Counted from the first letter of the stretch, positions 1-6,806 are shown. The stretch is 25,773 nt of DNA from CAZSCF01 sp964636505 (GCA_964636505.1 CAZWRY010000013.1:1-25773); one strand, 5' to 3'. Numbers and translations are program-made. The notes: generated from the sequence alone by a model not told the origin.

Positions 1-51
1 CATCGCTTTTTAGTGTCAAGGCATTCACCATACGCATTAGTATACCGCCTT
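1..51 (-). rRNA. rrl: 23S ribosomal RNA, 5' end only (partial)
   Basis: Read on the minus strand, this edge aligns with the conserved first ~60 nt of bacterial 23S rRNA: ACTAA, then GCGTATGGTGAATGCC (compare GCGTACACGGTGGATGCC in E. coli), then AGCGATG. The 5' boundary near 51 is set by that alignment, so it is approximate. The rest of the gene lies beyond the left edge. No 16S 3' end (anti-Shine-Dalgarno region) is found upstream in the window. Confidence 0.85.
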
Positions 52-414
52 AAATTTTTCTGCTAATAAATTAGCAGAGTTGTAAGTTAGCAGTTAATAA
101 TTTCCAATTCATTTCGTTTAAAACGAAAGAATTTTCAATTCTACTTTTGCATTTTATCCTGATTAAAAAATTAACCGGATAAAGACCTACTTCTTAATGT
201 CATATTGCTTAAATAACATTAAGAGAAAACTAATCACTTGAATATTGAATTTTGTTTCCGCTAGCCATCAAATAAAATATCCGAATGATTGACCTCGCTC
301 AACATTTTCCAAAATCTGAAAAATAATGTTGAACTATTCAGTTGTTAAGGTCCACTAATGCGGAAAAAATATTTTTGAAGTTTTTCAACAATAAATTTTT
401 CCGTACTAACCAAC
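52..414 (-). other. 23S rRNA upstream spacer rich in hairpins
   Basis: This non-coding stretch between the structured region at 415-610 and the 23S 5' end carries several perfect inverted repeats: 60-77 (CTGCTAA/TTAGCAG), 112-128 (TTTCGTTT/AAACGAAA), 193-200 with 216-223 (CTTAATGT/ACATTAAG), and 299-306 with 325-332 (TCAACATT/AATGTTGA). On the minus strand, 333-352 reads GGACCTTAACAACTGAATAG, which resembles the boxA antitermination region of rRNA spacers (E. coli TGCTCTTTAACA). These fit pre-23S processing stems and antitermination signals. The roles are inferred. I see no tRNA and no credible protein gene. Confidence 0.5.
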
Positions 415-437
415 AAAAAAACCGCTCTTTCAAGCGG
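415..437 (-). terminator. possible intrinsic terminator/attenuator before 23S rRNA
   Basis: On the minus strand, the stem CCGCT/AGCGG (433-437 with 422-426) is followed directly by TTTTTTT (421-415). The stem is short, and it competes with a longer upstream pairing of the same segment (427-438 with 470-490). Termination here may therefore be conditional. Confidence 0.4.
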
Positions 438-610
438 GACATTTTGGACAAAACCAAAACTAAGAATCACCCGCTTTTTTCTCTTGAAAGTTTTACCAGT
501 ATTCTTATCATTATTTGCTTTAAAATTTATCCCCTCACCAATTCCCACAACACCAAATATACGCTAAGTTCTTATAAAAATTGATGTGGGGATTTACCTA
601 AAATGCACGT
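415..610 (-). ncRNA. candidate structured RNA or rRNA leader
   Basis: Downstream of a consensus promoter, the minus-strand transcript can form two strong hairpins. Hairpin 1 pairs 578-593 with 529-544 (15 of 16 positions, one A-A mismatch). Hairpin 2 pairs 485-490 plus 470-475 with 427-438, and inside it is a second stem 454-459/442-447 (TTTTGG/CCAAAA). The 3' arm of hairpin 2 also pairs with 422-426 (AGCGG), just before seven U at 421-415, which gives an attenuator-like choice. It could be a ~195-nt independent small RNA ending at 415, or a regulatory leader of the 23S transcript. It does not match tmRNA, RNase P or SRP RNA signatures that I know. Confidence 0.4.
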
Positions 611-616
611 ATTTTC

Positions 617-645
617 ATAATAGCAATATGAAAAAAATGTGTCAA
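617..645 (-). promoter_or_regulatory. consensus sigma-70-type promoter reading toward the 23S rRNA
   Basis: On the minus strand, a perfect -35 TTGACA (640-645) is followed by a 17-bp spacer and the -10 TATTAT (617-622). The expected transcription start is near 610. It is one of the two best promoter matches in the window. It lies between the terminator of the PEGA gene and the structured RNA region, and points at the 23S gene. Confidence 0.8.
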
Positions 646-666
646 GCCCCCGAAAATCTGATTTTT

Positions 667-686
667 AAAAAACCTGTAAATACAGG
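667..686 (-). terminator. intrinsic terminator after the PEGA-domain gene
   Basis: On the minus strand, the hairpin CCTGT-attt-ACAGG (673-686) is followed by six T (672-667). It lies 20 bp past the stop of the PEGA-domain gene and just upstream of the rRNA promoter, so it insulates the two units. Confidence 0.75.
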
Positions 687-705
687 GAGTGGCTTATTTT
701 AGCCA

Positions 706-2190
706 TTAAAATCCAAGAATGCCTGTTTTTTCAGGAAAATCAATGGAAAAAAGACCACTTTCATTATCCAGTTTATCCACAAAAAAAAGTTTTTCAATGG
801 TATTATTATATATCAAAAATTGATTTCCACCCTCAATTTTAACCAAGTCTAAGCAATTTCTTTGATCCCTTGGGTCCAATTCAATTATTTTAACTTGATG
901 TCCATTGGAAAAAATAACATGCTCGTAGTCTTTATTGAACCATTGGACATTTTTTATTTCTTCTGAATAGCGAGTAATGTTTTCCATGTCATTTCTGGTA
1001 CGAAAAGGCTGCACGCCCCAATCTGCCAAGAAAAAAACTGAGATTTCATTCTTCGTAAAGTAAAGCATTTTTTTCCCATCATCAGAAAATTGGATACCCT
1101 CTGCGTTGTCCGATATTTTTTTAAAAAATTCATTTTCTTGAGTACCGCTATTATAGATAACCAGCTCCTTATTTTCATTTATAAAAGCAATCCGCGAATC
1201 ATCGTAAACAATAAAAAGAACATTCTTTTTCAGAGATGAGCCACTTGGCAAATTTTTGGTTATTTGCTCTTTTTGTGCTTGCCCATCCAGGCTTGTTTTG
1301 TATACAAAATTATTAGGCAATTGCAAATAATAAACATTAGTCTTGGAAAGATCAAAATTAGAAATGTTTTCAGCTATTAATCTTGAATCATTTTTTTCTT
1401 CAATATTCGCCCGATAAAGAGAGTTGCCACTTAGAAAGAAAACATATTTTTTATCTTTTGGATCAAAGCGCACATGACTCATGTTCTTTATTCCCAGAAA
1501 ATCATTCAGGTTAAAAGCTTCGTTGGTGATTGGATTAAGAATAAAATATGCATACTCTAAGGAATCTTCTATTGCATCTTCATTCAGACGTTGCACTGGA
1601 ACAGAAAGATAATCTTCCTGTGGAGACCACTCTATATTTTCTTTCACTGCATCATCAATGAAATCCCACTTGGCAAAATTAAAATTATTTTCAATCTCAT
1701 TATTATCTATGTTCAAAATTTTAGCCGAAAAGCCGCCGGCAACATTTTGAACAAAAACTAGTCTTTTACTTTTTGGCGAAATAAAAAACTTACTTGCACC
1801 TTGTGCATCATATTTTTCTTTTTCATATTCATTTCTGACTAAAAGCAAGTTCCAAAATTCGGTTGAAAGTCCGCTATGGACATCTACCTTTTTTGACCAA
1901 GGCTTGAATCCTTCCGCGCTTACCGTCATGGTATATTCTCTAGGAATGAATCCCGAAAGACTATATGAACTGTTGATCCTATTGAGTTTCTTGGAAGTTA
2001 TTTCTTCTCCGTCAATGTTAATGTTAACATCATTGGGATTTGATTTTATAGTAATGGTTCCACTATGCACAAAAATGCCTTTTTTGAAATCAAAACGGTA
2101 TCCCCTGGCATAGAAAATTACATAGGTAGTTGTGACCAGAAATGAGATTGCCAGCACCCAGAAAAAAATTCTTCTGCTTATTTTATCCAT
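706..2190 (-). CDS. PEGA-domain membrane-anchored protein
   Basis: The product has about 494 residues. A short basic N-terminus (MDKISRRIFF) precedes one hydrophobic helix of about 20 residues. Next comes a PEGA-type beta domain (GTITIKSNPNDVNINIDGEE through SGFIPREYTMTVSAEGFKPW). The long remainder has repeated beta-strand segments with blade-like motifs such as KSKRLVFVQN and DDGKKMLYFT, suggesting a beta-propeller-like fold outside the membrane. PEGA domains are common in surface proteins; the exact role is unknown. A longer reading starting at a TTG (2226) is possible, but the ATG at 2190 puts a normal membrane-anchor N-terminus first and is preferred. A terminator follows. The gene sits alone between the ribosomal operon and the rRNA promoter. 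Confidence 0.8.
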   Translation of the reverse strand: MDKISRRIFFWVLAISFLVTTTYVIFYARGYRFDFKKGIFVHSGTITIKSNPNDVNINIDGEEITSKKLNRINSSYSLSGFIPREYTMTVSAEGFKPWSKKVDVHSGLSTEFWNLLLVRNEYEKEKYDAQGASKFFISPKSKRLVFVQNVAGGFSAKILNIDNNEIENNFNFAKWDFIDDAVKENIEWSPQEDYLSVPVQRLNEDAIEDSLEYAYFILNPITNEAFNLNDFLGIKNMSHVRFDPKDKKYVFFLSGNSLYRANIEEKNDSRLIAENISNFDLSKTNVYYLQLPNNFVYKTSLDGQAQKEQITKNLPSGSSLKKNVLFIVYDDSRIAFINENKELVIYNSGTQENEFFKKISDNAEGIQFSDDGKKMLYFTKNEISVFFLADWGVQPFRTRNDMENITRYSEEIKNVQWFNKDYEHVIFSNGHQVKIIELDPRDQRNCLDLVKIEGGNQFLIYNNTIEKLFFVDKLDNESGLFSIDFPEKTGILGF

Positions 2191-2253
2191 AAATTTAATG
2201 CTAGCGCTAAAAGTTCTGTTTGGCAAGTCATATCAGATTCTTATTTTATTCTT

Positions 2254-2264
2254 ATTATATTATA
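2254..2264 (-). promoter_or_regulatory. possible -10 region(s) of the PEGA gene
   Basis: On the minus strand, two overlapping TATAAT hexamers (2259-2264 and 2254-2259) lie about 65 bp upstream of the ATG at 2190. There is no good -35 at the usual distance. It is supported only by the -10 match and its position. Confidence 0.3.
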
Positions 2265-2278
2265 CAAATTTTAGAATA

Positions 2279-2388
2279 TGTCCTCCCGAGCTCGTCGAGG
2301 GATCCCATTAGATCCCTGCCTATCGGCAGGCAGGTTTCGAATTTTCCTTCGAGTCACTTCGTTCGTTCAGGATTCGCCCAAGATGACA
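2279..2388. repeat. dispersed palindromic repeat element, REP/MITE-like, ~110 bp
   Basis: The element begins TGTCCTCCCGAGC and ends with the imperfect inverse GATGACA. It contains a CTCGTCGAGGGATC block, a perfect hairpin CCTGCC-tatc-GGCAGG (2315-2330) and a second TTCGAGTCACTTCGTTCG block. The style (TGTCNTCCCGAGC...GAGGGATC) is familiar from dispersed repeats in other Patescibacteria contigs; that is memory, not a search. It is more GC-rich than its surroundings and open reading frames across it are not genes. A half-copy-like segment occurs at 15702-15723. Confidence 0.6.
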
Positions 2389-2454
2389 ATTTTATATTAC
2401 TTAAATTATTTCCAGGCAAATCAAAAGCAGCTTGCGTGTCTGGATATCTCTCCA

Positions 2455-2481
2455 CAAAAAACGCCCCTGTTTAGGCGTTTT
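2455..2481 (-). terminator. intrinsic terminator of the ribosomal operon
   Basis: On the minus strand, the stem AACGCC/GGCGTT (2460-2479, loop TAAACAGG) is followed by a T run (2461-2455). It is the first terminator after rpsI. Once the artificial gap is removed, it lies roughly 55-80 bp past the rpsI stop. Confidence 0.75.
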
Positions 2482-2511
2482 AAGCAATTTGTTGTATTTG
2501 TAAAATATTGG

Positions 2512-2721
2512 TGTAAATTCGTGTATGTCTGAAGAACTAGCGCTTCGCCCACTGAGGACTTCTTCTNNNNNNNNNNNNNNNNNNNNNNNNNNNNNNNNNN
2601 NNNNNNNNNNNNNNNNNNNNNNNNNNNNNNNNNNNNNNNNNNNNNNNNNNNNNNNNNNNNNNNNNNTGTAAATTCGTGTATGTCTGAAGAACTAGCGCTT
2701 CGCCCACTGAGGACTTCTTCT
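2512..2721. other. scaffold gap (N at 2567-2666) flanked by identical 55-bp sequences
   Basis: Exactly 100 N are flanked by 2512-2566 and 2667-2721, which are identical over 55 bp (beginning TGTAAATTCGTGTATG). A fixed 100-N gap between contig ends that overlap by a k-mer-sized length indicates an assembly join, not missing DNA. The copy at 2512-2566 repeats the last codons of rpsI without the rest of the gene. The true sequence probably has one copy and no gap. Confidence 0.85.
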
Positions 2722-3252
2722 AGCTTTGAGTTTACCTGGTTTCTTTCTTTCTACAATTCTGGCATCTCTAGTCAAAAATCCAAGATCTTTTAAAGGTTTT
2801 TTAAGTTCTTCATTAAATTTAACGAGAGCTCTGGCAATTCCGAGCCTAGTCGCTTCAGCTTGGCCCATCATTCCCCCGCCAGCCACATGAACAGAAATAA
2901 AAAATTTATTATCCCCAGCTACTGCCAAAGAATCTTTGGCTGAAGTCTGCAATCTAAGCAGGCTAAAATATTTTTCCAGATCCTTACCATTAACTTCAAT
3001 GGAGGTTTCTTTTTTGTCTGTTGCAAAAAGTTTTACTTGAGCAATAGAAGTTTTTCTGCGTCCAACTGCATAGAAGTATTTTCCCAGAGTCTTTTTTTCC
3101 CTGGCCGCGTCCCGCGCTTGCGGGCAGGCTTCTTTAGCTTCCTTAACTTCAGGCGCAATCAACTCTTCAGAAATTACTGGAACTTTCTCTTCTTTGACTT
3201 TTTTAACCTTTTTCCTTGGTTCAGCTTTTTTAACAGTCTTTTTTGTTGCCAT
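2692..3252 (-). CDS. rpsI: small ribosomal subunit protein uS9
   Basis: At 186 residues this is longer than the usual ~130. The C-terminal ~130 residues are canonical S9: KYFYAVGRRKTSIAQVKLF, a VAGGGMMGQAEATRLGIARAL core, and a basic tail ending RRSPQWAKR that reaches the P-site tRNA in known ribosomes. The first ~55 residues are an extra Lys/Glu-rich extension. Part of that extension (about residues 42-50) is encoded by a GC-rich palindrome that looks like an inserted repeat. It is the last gene of the alpha-operon block, 24 bp after rplM, and a terminator follows beyond the assembly gap. The ATG start at 3252 has no Shine-Dalgarno. Confidence 0.95.
   Translation of the reverse strand: MATKKTVKKAEPRKKVKKVKEEKVPVISEELIAPEVKEAKEACPQARDAAREKKTLGKYFYAVGRRKTSIAQVKLFATDKKETSIEVNGKDLEKYFSLLRLQTSAKDSLAVAGDNKFFISVHVAGGGMMGQAEATRLGIARALVKFNEELKKPLKDLGFLTRDARIVERKKPGKLKARRSPQWAKR
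3103..3129. repeat. GC-rich palindrome inside rpsI coding sequence
   Basis: A 27-bp block of almost only G and C contains the perfect hairpin CCCGC-gctt-GCGGG (3111-3124). It stands out from the AT-rich gene and shares the GGCAGG word with the repeat at 2315-2334. It encodes about nine residues (ACPQARDAA) in the linker between the S9 extension and the S9 domain, in frame. It is probably a small intragenic repeat. Confidence 0.45.
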
Positions 3253-3276
3253 AAAAGTTTAAATATGTTTTCTATA

Positions 3277-3681
3277 TTATTTATGAGTTATGTCTATCTT
3301 GTGAGAATGGTTAGCGTCCTTATAAATCAAGAGCCTAGGCATCATTTTATCTCTCAGCTTATTTTTACAAAGCATTCCGTAGACAGCCGATTGAATAATT
3401 TTAGTTGAATCTTTAATCAACTGATCTTTTAACTTTATCGAGTGAATACCTCCTGGATATCCGCTAAAATGATGGTAAATTTTTCCTTCTTTTTTATTTC
3501 CAGTAACATTAACTTTATCAGAATTTATAACCACCACGAAATCTCCCCCATCAATATTGGGAGTAAAATCAACTTTTCCCTTACCTCGCAAAACAAGAGC
3601 AATCTCCGTAGCTAAACGGCCCAGGATTTTACCCTCGGCATCAAATAAGTGATATTTTCTCTGAATTGATTTTTTTTCCAT
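3277..3681 (-). CDS. rplM: large ribosomal subunit protein uL13
   Basis: The product has 134 residues, slightly shorter than the ~142 typical of bacteria. Recognised by KYHLFDAEGKILGRLATEIA, the LRGKGKVDFTPNIDGGDFVV core, KIYHHFSGYPGG and the AVYGMLCKNKLRDKMMPRL helix. It is an early-assembling 23S-binding protein. The order rplQ-rplM-rpsI is standard for this operon, with a 17-bp gap from rplQ. The ATG start at 3681 is preceded by an AT-rich stretch with no Shine-Dalgarno. Confidence 0.96.
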   Translation of the reverse strand: MEKKSIQRKYHLFDAEGKILGRLATEIALVLRGKGKVDFTPNIDGGDFVVVINSDKVNVTGNKKEGKIYHHFSGYPGGIHSIKLKDQLIKDSTKIIQSAVYGMLCKNKLRDKMMPRLLIYKDANHSHKIDITHK

Positions 3682-3698
3682 ATATTTTTATTCGTATC

Positions 3699-4064
3699 TT
3701 AATCCACAAATTCCACCACAGCCATTTTGGCGCTGTCGCTTTTTCTGGGAGTTAGTTTTATTACTCTTGTGTAGCCGCTTTTTCTTTTAGAAAACTTATC
3801 AATAAAATCTCCCATTAATTTTTTTACAGCCACTTCCGGAATTTTTTTACTAAGATCTCTGATAACAGTTACCTTTTTGGTTTCAACTTTGGCCAACTTA
3901 GCCTTGTTAATTACTTTGTCAATTAAAGTTTTGACTTCCTTGGCTTTAGCTTCAGTTGTTTTTATCTTTTCATGTAAAATCAAACTACCCAAAATAGTCC
4001 TAAAAAAGGCTTTTCTTTGATTTTTGTCTCTTTTAAATTTTCTTCCGCTTTTTAAGTGTCGCAT
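3699..4064 (-). CDS. rplQ: large ribosomal subunit protein bL17
   Basis: The product has 121 residues, normal for the family. It begins MRHLKSGRKFKRDKNQRKAF, the hallmark basic start of L17, and continues FFRTILGSLILHEKIKTTEAKAKE with a TRVIKLTPRKSDSAKMAVVEF end. It sits near the peptide exit tunnel in known ribosomes. It follows rpoA by 13 bp, the classical alpha-operon arrangement, which implies co-transcription. Confidence 0.96.
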   Translation of the reverse strand: MRHLKSGRKFKRDKNQRKAFFRTILGSLILHEKIKTTEAKAKEVKTLIDKVINKAKLAKVETKKVTVIRDLSKKIPEVAVKKLMGDFIDKFSKRKSGYTRVIKLTPRKSDSAKMAVVEFVD

Positions 4065-4077
4065 AAAAATTTGAAAA

Positions 4078-5061
4078 TTATTTCTCTTGCTTTAGGTTTA
4101 GACCAAATTCTCCAATTGATTTTTTAATTTCCTTTATACCCTTGTCCCCCATACCTTCTAAATCTTTGAGTTGTTTTTCGGTAAATTTAATAATATCGCC
4201 GACCGTATTCACCTTACCTTTTTCCAAAACATTCAAGGTTCTGGTGGAAAGATTTTTGAGCTCAACAATTTTAACTTTTTTCGGATCCTCGTTCTCTTCC
4301 ATTTTTTCCTCTTTTTCCGTTTTTTCTTCTTTAACTTCTTTTTCCCCTTTTTCTTTTTTGCCCTCTTCTTTTTCAAGCTCAGAAATACTTGAAAATTGTT
4401 CCAACAGAATAGCCACTGATTTTGAAAAAGCTTCTTCGGGAGTAATGCTGCCGTCGGTTGAAATATCCAAAGTTATTTTTTCGTAATCAGTCTTCTTGCC
4501 TACACGCATGTTATCAACTGAATAATTCACTCTTCTGATTGGAGTATAAATGGCATCTATTGCAATAACTCCGATTTCTTTTTCGCCTCTTTTTTGCTGT
4601 TCAACCGGAACATATCCAATTCCTTTACTTATTTCTAGTTCCATTTCAATTTCTCCTTTTGTGTTTGTTATGGTGGCGATATGAGCATCCTTGTTCACAA
4701 CTTCAACATCAGAGGGGCAAGTTATCATACCGGCAGTTACCGTTTTTTCACCTTTGGCTTTGAGTTGAATTTTAACCGGTTCATCCTTGAAAAGGTTAAA
4801 CCTGATCTTTTTCAAATTTAAAATGATTTGAATCACGTCTTCCAAAACATTCGGAATGTTGGAAAATTCATGCGTCACACCTTTTATCTTGACTGAGGTT
4901 ACAGCTGCACCGCTTAAAGATGAAAGCAAAACTCTGCGCAAAACATTTCCCAGAGTTGTTCCATATCCAGGATAACAACCTTCAATTTCAATTTTGGCAT
5001 TTTCATTATCAATAACGGTAATTTTTGGTTTTTGCGGTGTTGGAATGGTTATTGATTGCAT
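4078..5061 (-). CDS. rpoA: DNA-directed RNA polymerase subunit alpha
   Basis: The product has 327 residues. The N-terminal assembly domain (about 1-225) contains YPGYGTTLGNVLRRVLLSSLSG (dimer and core contact helix), GVTHEFSNIPNVLEDV and SPEEAF-like TPEEAFSKSVAILLEQF. The C-terminal helix-hairpin-helix domain (about 265-325) has LSTRTLNVLEKGKVNTVGDI and LEGMGDKGIKEIK, so UP-element or activator contacts remain possible. Between them is a low-complexity linker of roughly 35 residues made almost only of Lys and Glu, longer and more charged than usual. It lies between rpsD and rplQ as in most bacteria. Confidence 0.97.
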   Translation of the reverse strand: MQSITIPTPQKPKITVIDNENAKIEIEGCYPGYGTTLGNVLRRVLLSSLSGAAVTSVKIKGVTHEFSNIPNVLEDVIQIILNLKKIRFNLFKDEPVKIQLKAKGEKTVTAGMITCPSDVEVVNKDAHIATITNTKGEIEMELEISKGIGYVPVEQQKRGEKEIGVIAIDAIYTPIRRVNYSVDNMRVGKKTDYEKITLDISTDGSITPEEAFSKSVAILLEQFSSISELEKEEGKKEKGEKEVKEEKTEKEEKMEENEDPKKVKIVELKNLSTRTLNVLEKGKVNTVGDIIKFTEKQLKDLEGMGDKGIKEIKKSIGEFGLNLKQEK

Positions 5062-5145
5062 AAAATTAACTTTGGATATAACTAATTAATAATTAGCCAG
5101 ATCCTTAAAAAATTACTTCTTGAAATATTATTTAAAAAATAATGT

Positions 5146-5778
5146 CTACCTTGAATAGTATTCAACCACCAGCTGAACATCCACATTAATCCCAATGGCA
5201 TCTCTCGTCGGAACACTTAAAACCTTACCTTCCATTTTACTAGCATTGAATTCCAGCCAGGTTGGAAAGTCTTTTTTGTTTTCCAATGTTTGTTCCAAGT
5301 TCTTAAAATAGTTTTTCTTTTCCTTTGTCTGACTCACTGAAACAATGTTTCCGACTTTTACCAGCGCTGAAGGAATGTCAAGTTTTTTTCCATTAAGTTT
5401 AATGAGCCCATGATTCACAATTTGTCTGGCCTGGGTTCTGGAATTAGCCAACCCCATTCGGTAAACAACATTATCTAAGCGAAGTTCCAATCTGGCAATA
5501 AACAAATCTCCAATAACTCCTGGCTTGTTTTTTACTTCTTCAAAATGATTTCTAAATTGTCTTTCCAGGACACCATAAATTCTTTTGATCTTTTGTTTGG
5601 CTGCTAGTTGCATCCCATATTCACTCAGGCCTCTCCTGGGCTTTTTACCATGCACTCCTGGAAGCAAGGCACGTCTAACCATTGCACACTTAGGCGTATT
5701 ACAACGATCACCTTTAAGGAAAAGCTTTTCCATCGCTCTTCTGCACTTTCTGCATTTTGCATCTAAATTTCTTGCCAT
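5146..5778 (-). CDS. rpsD: small ribosomal subunit protein uS4
   Basis: The product has 210 residues. Cys9, Cys12, Cys26 and Cys31 form the zinc-binding version of the S4 N-terminus. The S4 RNA-binding domain follows (RLDNVVYRMGLANSRTQARQIVNHGLIKLNGK). S4 nucleates assembly of the 30S body. In several bacteria it represses its own operon through mRNA; the inverted repeat in the gap just upstream (5809-5846) could be relevant but is untested. The gap to rpoA downstream is 84 bp. The ATG at 5778 has no Shine-Dalgarno. Confidence 0.97.
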   Translation of the reverse strand: MARNLDAKCRKCRRAMEKLFLKGDRCNTPKCAMVRRALLPGVHGKKPRRGLSEYGMQLAAKQKIKRIYGVLERQFRNHFEEVKNKPGVIGDLFIARLELRLDNVVYRMGLANSRTQARQIVNHGLIKLNGKKLDIPSALVKVGNIVSVSQTKEKKNYFKNLEQTLENKKDFPTWLEFNASKMEGKVLSVPTRDAIGINVDVQLVVEYYSR

Positions 5779-5786
5779 TTTAAGTC

Positions 5787-5885
5787 ATGAAACATGAAAC
5801 ATGGAAGATGGAACAAAAAATTATTTTTAAATTATTTATTGTTCCACTCTGTGTTTTATGTTGTATGTTACGCGTGTTATATGTT
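5787..5885 (-). other. rpsK-rpsD spacer with inverted repeat and iterated short words
   Basis: An 8-bp perfect inverted repeat TGGAACAA/TTGTTCCA (5809-5816 with 5839-5846) encloses an all-A/T loop. Around it are iterated words: forward GAAACATGAAACATGG at 5790-5805, and TTATGTTGTATGTTACG then TTATATGTTTTAT at 5856-5889. It lies in the untranslated leader of rpsD, so it may be a protein-binding or stabilising RNA element. Confidence 0.4.
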
Positions 5886-6371
5886 TTATACTCTTCTGGG
5901 TTTCTTGGGACGACATCCATTGTGAGGGATGGGAGTCCTATCCTTAATTAAAATCAATTCAAATCCGTTATTATTCAACGCCCTAATTGAGGCTTCTCTG
6001 CCAGAACCGACACCTTTAACATAAACCTCTAATTCTTTAACCCCAAATTTCTTTACTTTTTCACTCACATTTCCCACCACTTGAGTAGCCGCATATGGAG
6101 TAGCTTTTTTAGCTCCCTTGAAACCCAAGAGTCCCGAGGTAGCCCAGCCTAAAATATTTCCATTCAAATCAGAAATACTAACCATCGTATTGTTGTAGGT
6201 GCATTTTATAGTAGCTCTACCTTTTAAGATTTGCTTCTTTATCTTTTTGCTTTTTTTCTTTTTTACATCTTCTGTTACTTGAGCCGCATTTTCCGCACCC
6301 AAAACTTCCTGATTTTCTTCAGTTTTTGGAGCTTCTGCTTCCTTTTTTAGTTCGGATTTTTCTTCAACCAT
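5886..6371 (-). CDS. rpsK: small ribosomal subunit protein uS11
   Basis: The product has 161 residues; typical S11 is ~128. The canonical part starts near residue 48 (GRATIKCTYNNTMVSISDLNG) and contains ATSGLLGFKGAKKATPYAAT, VKGVGSGREASIRAL and the conserved end DRTPIPHNGCRPKKPRRV. It lines the mRNA exit platform in known ribosomes. The first ~47 residues are an acidic then Lys-rich extension (QVTEDVKKKKSKKIKKQIL) without detectable domain. S9 in the same operon has a similar added tail. The gap to rpsM is 48 bp, with short iterated words. Confidence 0.96.
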   Translation of the reverse strand: MVEEKSELKKEAEAPKTEENQEVLGAENAAQVTEDVKKKKSKKIKKQILKGRATIKCTYNNTMVSISDLNGNILGWATSGLLGFKGAKKATPYAATQVVGNVSEKVKKFGVKELEVYVKGVGSGREASIRALNNNGFELILIKDRTPIPHNGCRPKKPRRV

Positions 6372-6419
6372 ATTATTATAAACTTTATAGACTTTAGACT
6401 TTATAAATCTGGGACTTTT

Positions 6420-6806
6420 TTATGTTTTTTCCGTTTTCACTCTTCCGGATCCCATTGTTTTCCTAACATTGCCTCTAACTGTCCGGTTGTTCGTTTTGGT
6501 TCTTTGTCCTCTAGTCGGCAAACCCTTGGAGTGTCTTGCTCCACGATAGGATCCGATTTCTTTAAGCCTTTTAATGTTAGTTCTAACGGTGTGCTTCAGC
6601 TCGCCCTCAACTCTGATTTTCTTTTCAACGTAATCCCTGATTTTGTTTTTTTCATCTTCACTTAGATCTTTCGTTCGAGTCAGCTTGGAAATACCAAGTT
6701 CGTCCAGGATTCTGGTCGATGTGGAAACTCCTATTCCGTAAATATAGGTCAAGGATATTTCTATTCTTTTTTCATCAGGTATGTTTACCCCTGCAATTCT
6801 TAACAT
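6420..6806 (-). CDS. rpsM: small ribosomal subunit protein uS13
   Basis: The product has 128 residues. It opens MLRIAGVNIPDEKRIEISLT and contains IYGIGVSTSTRILDELGI (helix-hairpin-helix-like) and the RNA-binding GSYRGARHSKGLPTRGQRT segment, then a basic tail. In known ribosomes it contacts the A- and P-site tRNAs and the inter-subunit bridge. It follows rpmJ by 86 bp, an unusually long spacer within this operon. Confidence 0.96.
   Translation of the reverse strand: MLRIAGVNIPDEKRIEISLTYIYGIGVSTSTRILDELGISKLTRTKDLSEDEKNKIRDYVEKKIRVEGELKHTVRTNIKRLKEIGSYRGARHSKGLPTRGQRTKTNNRTVRGNVRKTMGSGRVKTEKT

Noticed and set aside
529..560. MraZ-box-like TGGGA/TGAGG words on the minus strand
   Set aside because: The spacing is irregular (8 and 10 bp), no mraZ or division cluster is present, and the words are explained by pairing in hairpin 1.
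342..584. Plus-strand 80-codon and minus-strand 67-codon open frames in the rRNA leader
   Set aside because: They lie on opposite strands over the same structured leader, have no family features, and the minus-strand frame runs through the hairpin 2 and terminator-like region.
2191..2260. N-terminal extension of the PEGA protein from a TTG at 2226
   Set aside because: It would place 12 non-membrane residues before the usual basic-plus-helix anchor. The ATG at 2190 gives the expected layout.
2220..2532. Two 84-codon plus-strand frames over the repeat element
   Set aside because: They arise from the palindromic repeat and terminator, and have no homology features or start signals.
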